From Trachythela sp. YZ-2020 (Eukaryota; Cnidaria; Anthozoa; Malacalcyonacea; Clavulariidae), in NCBI GenBank assembly GCA_016169945.1, contig JADLSH010000367.1:4090001-4154000 (forward strand): a stretch of DNA of 64,000 nt, read 5' to 3'. Below, piece after piece: positions 56,001 to 64,000 of this stretch. The notes under the pieces were generated by a model that was given only the letters and a program-made list of their open reading frames with translations, did not search any database and was not told where the DNA came from. A program made the position numbers and the translations under genes. How positions within the stretch are numbered: the stretch's first letter is position 1; every line of letters begins with the position of its first letter.

Positions 56001-57907
56001 AAATTTTCATCCCGGTAAGCGAGATCTCGCCTTTTTCAAGCGAGATCTCACCTTTTTCAAGCGAGATCTCGCCTTTTTCAAGCGAGATCTCGCCTTTTTC
56101 AAGCGAGATCTCGGGAATCGGGCCAGCCCACTTGTCCATATAAACGCACAGTAGTTTTTACTATAAAATCAATTACACGGCGAGATCTCGCTAAGCGGAC
56201 TGTCCCGGTCAACGAGCCAGCCCGGCTCCCATATAAACAGCCCCTTAGTAGCATGTCAGTTTTTAGCGCACTTTGATGTTTGAGAGCTCTCCGTGAAAGT
56301 TCAACTACAGTACATTCATTCAGTGCCCCTCGCGGGTTAAGCGATTGTAAACGGTCTTTATGTGAGTTCAAAATAATTAAGTATGGCATTCCAGAATCAC
56401 TGAAAAACCCATCTAAACAAACTACTGTACTGTATACTTGTAGAACATGACTAAATCTTCGAGGTTCCATATTATTCAACATGATTTCTTTTCCAAATTG
56501 TTAATACTTTGAACAAGATTTACTGTGAGATCTTTAACGTACGTGACTGTCACATTGTAGAGTCTTCTGGCTGATGAACAACTGTCACACTGTCCTGTGC
56601 TTATATTGGGCAATAAAATTGATATACCTGGTGCAGCTGGTGAGGAATATGTTCGACAATACTTTGGACTTTACGGACAAACAACAGGACAAGGACCGGT
56701 AAGATTTATAGAATATTTGCATGATTGATTTATACGTCGTTGCATTCAGTTTCTTAAAAATTCGCTTGTCAATGTTAAACACGAGACATTCAGACGATTT
56801 CCAGACAAAATGCCCTCCTACTGTATGTAGTATGTACATACTGTAGTAATTGTGAGCATGACCCATGGCTATGCACGTTTTACTCTGCTGATGCACGTGC
56901 AGTATTTTTAACTGATTATAAGCCAATGACAATGTCCGCTATATCCAAACTTTTTTTTTGTGTTAAACTCCCAAACTACAAACATGAAAAACGTTGTAAA
57001 GTGATTCAATTCTGATTAGTGCAGCCTTCGCCCAAAACGTCGGAATATTTTTAATCCTATAATCATTTTCAGATATGGTACAGTAATTATTGCACAAACC
57101 ACGGCAGCTTATTATAGAATACTATAATTATACCTTGGACTCCACGTTTTTTGTTATCTTATCTTTTGCCTGGTGATTCATTTTATTATATTGATGTAGC
57201 AAAACGTAAAGGAAACAAATCAACGAGCTATGGAATTATTTATGTGCAGTGTACTAAAACGACAAGGATATGGAGAAGGTACAATACGTTCACTACTTTA
57301 TATGATTCAATGTTTGAAACGTTCAAATGTGCACAATGTCTATTTTTAAATTGCAAATCACACAAAAAGACAAGGCAAGATGCGTTGTTTTATTTCTTAT
57401 ATTACAATAAAAAACTGTATATACGGTAATAATCTTTACACTCTTGGTAAAGGTACCGATTGTCGGGCCGATTTCAGATACACGTTAATGATATTTGAAA
57501 AATACGTGGCAAACGTCATCTGACAGCATCAACAACTGAAAATATTCGTCATTAACATTCAGAGAAACCTAAAATCGGGCCGACAAATCGCAGCGTGTAA
57601 ACGTACCTTAAGATGCATGGATCGGCAGCTACAACTCCAAGCTCGTTCCTGGAAACTAGTTTAGCAAATTTTCATTTAAAATTAACTGAAAATGCCAGTC
57701 ATCATGCAATGTCGTCTAATGATTATCTCCCTTGTGTTCGGTGCAGTAGGTGTGGGGCTGTGTTTGTAAACCTTAAACTGTGTCAATATTTTTTACCAAT
57801 CAACTCACCGGGAATAAAATAGATACACAATTACACATGCATAACTGTTTTGACATTAATTTATGAAATTTTGTTTAGGATTTCGATGGCTGGCCCAATT
57901 TATCTAA
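53035..57907 (+). CDS. SAR1: SAR1 small GTPase (COPII coat)
   Basis: Seven coding exons: 53035-53077, 53384-53503, 53913-53978, 55457-55560, 56561-56698, 57200-57278 and 57879-57907. All have GT-AG borders and consistent phases, giving 192 aa, the usual SAR1 length. SAR1-GTP inserts its N-terminal amphipathic helix into ER membrane and recruits Sec23/24 to start COPII vesicles. That helix is seen here ([15 protein letters not shown]). G motifs: P-loop GLDNAGKTT, switch I HVPTLHPTSEE, switch II DLGGHKQ with the catalytic-site His, NKID for guanine, and [15 protein letters not shown] near the C-terminus. There is no stop or frameshift. Introns 3-6 contain MITEs (54508-55150, 55758-56244, 57452-57607), apparently tolerated. 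The start ATG at 53035 is directly upstream of the membrane helix. A housekeeping gene, very likely functional. Confidence 0.96.
54508..55150. mobile_element. hAT-like MITE in SAR1 intron 3
   Basis: Inverted ends CAGGAGCGGATCTAGG and CCTGGATCCGCCCCTT, flanked by GTTTCAGG at 54500-54507 and 55151-55158 (8-bp duplication). Non-coding. Confidence 0.8.
55758..56244. mobile_element. Harbinger-like MITE in SAR1 intron 4
   Basis: Ends GGGGCTGTTTATATGAAAGC and GCTCCCATATAAACAGCCCC, flanked by TTA at 55755-55757 and 56245-56247. Inside, several further GGGCTGGC / GCCAGCCC and TTTATATG dyads occur, plus the 21-bp tandem array at 56017-56113. Confidence 0.85.
56017..56113 (+). repeat. 21-bp tandem array with a CGAGATCTCG palindrome
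   Basis: Four full units of AAGCGAGATCTCGCCTTTTTC and a partial fifth, nearly identical (one base change in unit 2). Each unit centres on the perfect 10-bp palindrome CGAGATCTCG. The palindrome recurs once at about 56180 in the same MITE. Confidence 0.9.
57452..57607. mobile_element. Small TTAA MITE, family copy 2 (SAR1 intron 6)
   Basis: Same family as 18768-18952. It shares CGTGGCAAACGTCATCTGAC and AAAATATTCGTCATTAACAT. The right end, GCGTGTAAACGTACC, is followed by TTAA; the left end has lost about 15 bp. Confidence 0.75.
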
Positions 57908-58427
57908 TGGTATAACAGAGCAGATAACCGCGTTGATGGTAAAATATCATTTATGCTGGGCTCTCTACGTTGACTGATACGAGTGTATAGTGATAAAATT
58001 CCTATGAACAATTCTATTTAATTTTTAAAATTACAGTAATTGACATTTACATGTATGACTTCTCGTCGGTTTATAGTTAAAACAATATAAATTTCTACTA
58101 TTTTTGGATATTAAAAATCATTCTGTCATACCCGTGACCAAATGGTACGTAAAACGTATTATATACAATCCATTTGCTCATGGTTGTCAACACTCGTATG
58201 TAATTTTACTAGATGATGTAAACAGTGTTGTTTACAATGCTCTTGCTACAGAGTACAACATTGTCATAGCGCTGTTCAACTATAATTGTAACATGTAGTT
58301 CAACATTCAATAACAAAATTATTTTGAAGAATATTTTTTTCTAATTATACATGCATATCTGGACATATTTCGTCAGCCACTGACCAGTATTCTTTGAACA
58401 GTGCTGTGTGTGTAGTAAAGTTTTTTA
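57908..58427. other. SAR1 3' flank; no further gene
   Basis: Contains the presumed 3' UTR. No clear single polyadenylation site can be chosen. Confidence 0.4.
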
Positions 58428-58763
58428 CAGGGATGGATTTACTTGGGGGGCTGCAGGGGTGGGCATGCACCCCTCCTAGCCTTGGCCAAGGGGGGTGCAG
58501 GAGGGGTGCCAATTCCCATATCAAATCCAAATTTTGGATGTGACAGGGCATTTATCAATATAATATCGGGCAATTCATGGGCCTTTTTGACCATCTAGGC
58601 CATCCTATTTTGGAAAAAATTTCTGACAAGATAACCCCCTTGACCCTGTGGGGGTCCTCAATGGTGATTCACCCTTCCTTGGTCGCAGGTCACGCCCTGC
58701 TTCATGACCAAAGCCCACTTAGCACCTCCCCCCCCCCTATCAAACCAAGCTAGATCCATCCCT
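58428..58763. mobile_element. hAT-like MITE
   Basis: Ends CAGGGATGGAT and ATCCATCCCT, flanked by GTTTTTTA at 58420-58427 and 58764-58771. G/C-run-rich interior, non-coding. Confidence 0.75.
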
Positions 58764-58771
58764 GTTTTTTA

Positions 58772-59340
58772 TGCACTCCTATGATGCCATGTTATTGCAG
58801 TATTGTTAAAACTTGTGCACATGATCCACGCTACCAAGATGTCTTACCTGTTGGGATTCTTTTAATGTTTTGAAATATTTCTTAACTTTCATTGTAGGAG
58901 TACAAAATGAAAGCAAAATATTGAAACCAGTTTAAAAAGCGATTAACAGTGTTGTTAAGGCAGGAAGATATCTTCGACACTTTAGTTACTTGATATAAAA
59001 CTTATAAGCATTGCTTGACCTTCCTATATACTAATGACTTATTTCAATACATCAAAAGTAACTTACAGTAATAACCGAGACGTCTCGATAACCGTGATCA
59101 TATTGCACTGACCAATAGTAAAATATTCACTCTACGAATACATGTATTAATAAATATTGAACAACGTATGAACGAACATTGATTCCAGTTTCGTACCAGC
59201 TTAAATTAACTTAAAGACAGAAGTGTCATAATTAACTTATGCGGTTTTAAAGACAGAAGTGTCATAATTAACTTGTGCGGTTTAATACGTATTTCAGAAA
59301 AATCCGATGCTGCTGACATGTACGTAAATGTGTAAATATC
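58772..59340. repeat. No gene; 36-bp doublet at 59212-59284
   Basis: AAAGACAGAAGTGTCATAAT followed by TAACTT.TGCGGTTT occurs twice in tandem (59212-59284). The rest is unassigned. Confidence 0.6.
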
Positions 59341-59613
59341 AAGATTTTTTCTTGGCATCTCGTTCGATAGGACTAATAGTAGAAGGTGTTTGTAGATGGA
59401 ATACTCGATCGAAAATTTATATAAATATTTTAGACCTAGCCGGTGCACCGTAATCGCAGGGCCGCAGGCTCAATTCCTGCCAGAGGGCCTAAGTTGCATT
59501 TTTCGCAACTGCTGGCTAGGTCTAAAAAATGTATATAAATTTTCGTTCGAGTATTCCATCTACTAACACCTTCTACTATTAGTCGTATCGAACGATGATG
59601 CCGAGAAAAATCT
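59341..59613. repeat. Foldback element with a tRNA T-arm-like loop
   Basis: Arms of about 100 bp (59341-59441 and 59514-59613) are near-complementary, e.g. GAATACTCGATCGAAAATTT against AAATTTTCGTTCGAGTATTC. The 72-bp loop holds GCAGG-CTCAATT-CCTGC (59464-59480), a 5-bp stem with a 7-nt loop like a tRNA T-arm / Pol III B box, then GTTGC...GCAAC. Probably SINE-derived. Confidence 0.65.
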
Positions 59614-61796
59614 TCATTCATCAATATAGCCTAAAGGTGTAAGCTTCCGCAATTGGTGTTTGCACTACCTGAAAAGGATTAAAAACACTTCATTTCGAGC
59701 GAAGGTCCTTCCTCTGGAAGTTAACAGAGGATGATACTAAGTCATTCATCCGCCCTCACTACGACTGCATACACATGCACAAAATACGCTACGAATGCGC
59801 GCGAAATCTGAGTGCAAGATAAATCTTATAAAAGAAGACGCTCTATTGAGCGTTAAGTCGCTGCGAACATCTGTGCAATTTTTATCCCCGAACAGTGACT
59901 TCTATGCCCTGGGTGCCAGTGGTTTTTAGAGGGTTTAATTCGATAGGCGTGTCGAATAATTATCACGATAGTAGAGATCCGCGCTTAGATGTCAGGAGTA
60001 AGTTGAAATATCAGCGATTTTCCGAGTCCAGTGAGCAAGGTTGCAAATAATATTGTCCTTTCCGTTCACAAGACACAAGTTTTCATAACCTTTGTACTGT
60101 TCAGAACTTACATATTAAACTTATACCTGCATGAGAGTTTCTTCCGTGAAATTTCCCTAAAACTTTATTGAATACTGTGCCGATCGCGAGGGCATCATAT
60201 TTTGCAGTAATTTATGTAAATTATTGTATTTAAGAACCTCCACCAATCAGGTGTCTAATACAGATTCTGTACTAAAATCATTAATTTGGCTTTGTGATTG
60301 GCGCGGTTCGATCAAAGAATGACCTCGTTGAACCAGAGGCTTCTCAGTGTTTCTTGTACCACATAGCGAACCCCAGCTAGGAAACTCTTTGAATCCTCTG
60401 GAACCCAGATATGACTTCTACTGAATAGGGGCTGAATATGTTGTGAAATTGTCTAGCACTTACCCGTGACGGTCACAATGCTAGACAGTGAGTAAATTGA
60501 TTTCCCTTCTCATAAATTAAAATACTATACATAAACTTTGAACTGTATTCACTATATTCTGCTTACATGTACTGTCCCAAAAAAATCTTGTATTTCTTTA
60601 CATACGACGGAAAAAAACATTTTCCTTCTAAGTCGCTCTGGTGTGCGACAGCGACTAAATAGCTGTAATATACAGGGGAACAGGTGGGGCGTCTCGACAG
60701 TTGAATACTGCGGTAATGACTAATGAGAATTATTCCCAACGATTATATTTAATAAACTTATATAAGTTAGTGAAATCATTGATTTAAATTAATTAATACA
60801 TTGCAAATTATCTCAGCAAATAATTAAGCAGCAAATTTCCAAGATCAATACTGTTCCATTTCCAAGATACTGTTCCATTTCCTACAGTCTAATTACGTTG
60901 CCAGGGCATAGCTAGCACTCCCATGGTCTCTTGATTCACCGCAAATCGCCTCAGACTTTGTTTCCTTTGGCTTTGCATAGTTAATAGAGATGGCATGGTT
61001 AGGAAACTCGGCACAATTACAAAGCAGCTAACAATTGAATGGGATTTATGTTGAACGGTACCTGACCGTGCACAAATGTTTTGTTTTACGTTCATTAATA
61101 TTTCAGAAACACGGTTTGGAGATTAGGCCCAAGCATTTCCATTGGTCGATTCATAAAAATACAATATATTCACTAACCGTGACCGTGCACAAATCACAAA
61201 TGCAAACAAAAACATAGAACAAAAGCGAAAGCTGAGTTTCCTATAAACCATGTTATCTCTATTAACTTTGGAAGTCTAATAAGATTCCCATATACTTTTC
61301 AATGTGTATCCAGGCAGGCAGCACGGAGAGAGATATTTTCACGTTTCTCCCAGACAAAACCACTTTGCTGAATATACATTCCCATGACTGTTCTTGGTAA
61401 AAACATCTTTAGCTACCAGGAGACATTATATTGGAACATATAAAACATATAGCTAGTTTGTATACTATTCCCCTATACTTTGCAGTAAGAGTAAAAAATA
61501 CTGTATAAGTTGTAATATATACTATAAAAAATAGTATAGAGTTGTCTGACTTATTGATTGATTAATCGAGTCTCCTAAACTTTGATGGAGATTTTAACGT
61601 ATTTTATACCAGAAAGCATATTTTGGAGTATACTCATTTGTTTGTTAAATTGCCGCATCTTTAAAAGGAAATATTGAATCGTGTAATATTTTGCATTTCG
61701 ACATAATCAGATGTTAGTAATATTTGAGTATATAATGAGATTATTGTATATCGTATTTGGTCTCTGACCGCAGGATAAGGTTCGCGGATAGCGAAA
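59614..61796. other. Intergenic region before the astacin gene; no gene seen
   Basis: No exon, TIR pair or RNA gene could be supported over about 2.2 kb. The region contains scattered short repeats (for example CCGTGCACAAA at 61065 and 61183). The promoter of the astacin-like gene is presumably at its right end. Confidence 0.4.
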
Positions 61797-63902
61797 ATGC
61801 TACTCGGCGTAAGTACCTTTGTAGTTTTGTTTCTTGCATCTTCGCTGGTTTCAGGTAAATGTTTACTCTAATTTTGTTTTTCACAGTTACAAATTAATTT
61901 TATGAATTGAAATTTGACCTGGTAACATCGATGTTATAATTACGCTGTAATTTTAATCCTGTAGGTGTAGAAGCAAAGTTGCGAACTTCATTCGTACGAA
62001 GGGAAGGAGATGTAAAGAATTGGAAGGCATTATGGAAAGTTTTAAAAGCCGAACAAAATACACCAACCCGAAATTTAACGACGTTTGAGAAAATAATTTT
62101 CGCTAACGCCCGCGAGAGAGGTAAATATTGCATAATTAACTTACAATATCCTTTAACCGTTCGATTGATAGTTTTGCGTTACTTTTAAGGCCGTTTTCCA
62201 CTTCAAACGTATCGTAACGTACCGTAGCACTTTCTTTTGTATCGAAGTCATTAGTTGTACCCGAGTGCTCAGAAAACAAAGAAATACGTTTCGGTACGAT
62301 ACGGTTGAAGTGGAAATTAAACAGCATTAAGACCAAGGGAAAGACAAATTATACAAGCAACATTGTTGCGGAGACATTGCTTCCTAATTTTTCCTACCAA
62401 TGTTTTGCCATGCTTCCCATGCTAGGCGAACGGGGAAACGTTACAGCTACAGATCGGAAAATTCGAAATTTTGAAAGGTTTCCGGCAACAATGTCTAATT
62501 CCCAGTGGCCCGGGCTTTATTCCTAACAATGCCATTTCAAGTTACAATATGATTAATTAACTTGCTTGCACAATTTCTACATTGTTATGTAAAGGTACAT
62601 CAGAAAAAGACGATGGTTATGTGCTATTCCAAGGTGATATTAGATTAAAAAGATCTGAAGCTCAACTACTTCTTAGCAAGACAAAGAGTACACGGTCAAG
62701 ACGAGCTGTTCTTAAATATTTCAAAGGAAACAGATGGCCCAGGAACGGTTTGGTCTATGACCTTCATCCATCTTTAAGTAGTGAGTAGACATGAATTTCA
62801 AACAGCTTTGTAGGTGAAAACGGTATAAAGCTCTGGCGCCAGGCAAGCTTAGCCTGTCTCGCAGACGCATAGGCGTACGGGGGCCAAATTTTTCCCAACT
62901 GATATTGAAAATGCCCAATTATTAATTCAACCTTTTCCCCCCCAAAAATAATATAATGAAGATCGGCATATAAGGTATAATATACAAACGTAATACCTTC
63001 TACGATTAACTGCGCGATATGTGGTATATAGTATGTTGATTCTTTGTTTGTAATAAGTTATCGTCCTTTTCCTGTTTTAGATAAGGCTAAAAAAGTAATC
63101 CTGGAAGCCATAGAAGAATGGGAACGTGTTTTACCATGCTTGGGTTCTTGGACAGATATAAAACATCTTCGTAAAAAACCTTATGCACACATACAATTCT
63201 ACAGCGGACAAGGGTGAGAATAGAAAGTCAGATTGACGTCATGCACCGAACTATTACATGTAATTAAGTAATGGTATCATGTGATTGATGTAATTTGTTA
63301 CGTTACTTTAAATAATTATAATTAACCACAAATTAAAACTATATGACATCTAGTTCAAAACTAATACTATTTCTTACGTGGCTATCTAAATATTCACCTA
63401 CAAAGTGTGTTTTGTTTGGCTCGATCCCGCCATTTTGGAAGGCAAAACTTTAATTTTGTTTGAGACTTTACGGAGGCCATTTTAAGTCGAATTCAGTCGG
63501 ACATTTCCGTTGTCGAATTTGTCCATAATTATTGCCACCTAAAATGGCGGGTTTTTAGCATGACATAATATTATTACGAGACCGCAGGACCTGATACTTT
63601 ATTAGTTCGTTATATAAAGCTATAAACTTTTATCTACATGTAGATGTAATTCACCGGTTGGTCGTCTGGGAAAACCTCAGAGGATATCGATAGGTAAAGG
63701 TTGTGAAAACAAAGTCATTGCAGTTCATGAAATCGGTAAGATTCTTTACATAAAATACAATAAATTCCGAAAACATGCATCTTTGAAAAGTCAGAAGAAC
63801 GATCTGTTTTCTTCCCAGGTCATGCAATGGGTATGTGGCACGAACAATCAAGACCAGATCGAGACAGATATATACAAATATTGTGGCATAATATTATACC
63901 AG
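61797..63902 (+). CDS. Secreted astacin-type zinc metalloprotease, 5' part
   Basis: Six exons are visible: 61797-61854, 61965-62120, 62595-62780, 63081-63213, 63644-63735 and 63819-63902. Phases are compatible, and the gene continues beyond the window. Exon 1 is a signal peptide ([20 protein letters not shown]). Exons 2-3 form a propeptide that includes FQGDIRL, a match to the F-x-G-D inhibitory motif whose Asp holds the zinc in pro-astacins. A basic [18 protein letters not shown] marks the activation site and the mature start. Exons 4-6 give the catalytic domain: [36 protein letters not shown], then the zinc site [19 protein letters not shown] with three His and the catalytic Glu. The zinc motif is split by a phase-1 intron after HEIG. 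The Met-turn and any C-terminal domains lie outside. Substrate unknown; secreted or pericellular. Confidence 0.92.
62186..62331. mobile_element. Small MITE in astacin intron 2
   Basis: Inverted ends TTTTCCACTTCAAACGTATC and GATACGGTTGAAGTGGAAAT, with ACGTACC / GGTACG inward. The ends of the element and its target duplication are unclear. Confidence 0.6.
62781..63080. other. Astacin intron 3; nothing further identified
   Basis: Includes a CATAGGCGTACGG stretch at 62868-62880 similar to CGTAGGCGTACAGG at 29968, probably part of another dispersed repeat. Confidence 0.4.
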
Positions 63903-64000
63903 GTATTTAGCAGATCTTAGCTTGTACACAGTTAGCACTAATAGCAGCTATATATAACTTATTATACAAGCGCCCTGAGCACGTTTAATGGGGAAATATC

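Noticed and set aside
56017..56113. CRISPR array
   Set aside because: Units are contiguous 21-bp repeats without unique spacers, inside a eukaryotic intron.
55954..56139. Repetitive protein with EKGEISL units (minus)
   Set aside because: It is the translation of the 21-bp tandem array inside an intronic MITE.
59436..59624. Short ORF ending LAGIEPAALRLRCTG (minus)
   Set aside because: This peptide is the translation of the tRNA-like SINE segment; such ORFs are annotation artefacts.

Overview
This is eukaryotic nuclear DNA from a metazoan. It is AT-rich, its genes are split by GT-AG introns, and about half of what can be recognised is transposable elements. The element repertoire (DIRS-type tyrosine-recombinase retroelements, several LINE clades, a Mutator-like transposase of the PF20700 type, many hAT, Harbinger and TTAA MITEs) and the expanded intron-poor rhodopsin-like receptors point to a cnidarian, probably an anthozoan. 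That placement is inference from recall of families, not from a search.

Host genes. Three related class A GPCR genes have a single coding exon each: 7928-8815 (+), 34065-34925 (+) and 15738-16724 (-). The two plus-strand genes are near-identical and sit in a segmental duplication (about 5.3-12.7 kb and 31.4-39.2 kb) that also carries a downstream DIRS retroelement. The upstream flank of the second copy occurs once more in inverted orientation, making a palindrome with 2.3-2.6 kb arms (26895-29533 / 30886-33162). From 48.9 kb on the window looks like ordinary host genome: a small secreted discoidin-domain protein (48885-50370, 3 exons), a complete SAR1 GTPase gene of the COPII coat (53035-57907, 7 exons, 192 aa), and the first six exons of a secreted astacin-type zinc metalloprotease running off the right edge (61797-63902 and beyond).

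Mobile DNA by region. 0-3.3 kb: two decayed LINE fragments. 9.3-14.9 kb: DIRS copy A with a nested hAT-like pair, then an internally deleted LINE. 17-19 kb: TTAA MITEs. 19.45-22.82 kb: a terminal-inverted-repeat DNA transposon with ~100-bp TIRs and a 9-bp target duplication. It carries the N-terminal part of a RecQ-family helicase gene on the plus strand and the first exons of an unidentified second gene on the minus strand; this is the most unusual object in the window. 24.8-26.8 kb: a fused LINE and LTR-retrotransposon remnant. 36.1-43.6 kb: DIRS copy B (gag, RT, RNase H, tyrosine recombinase N-part), interrupted by a LINE and MITEs. 44.0-47.9 kb: a Mutator-like transposase gene whose 3' end is replaced in frame by a LINE.

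Several insertions can be compared with an uninserted copy elsewhere in the same window, so target duplications and the order of events can be read directly.
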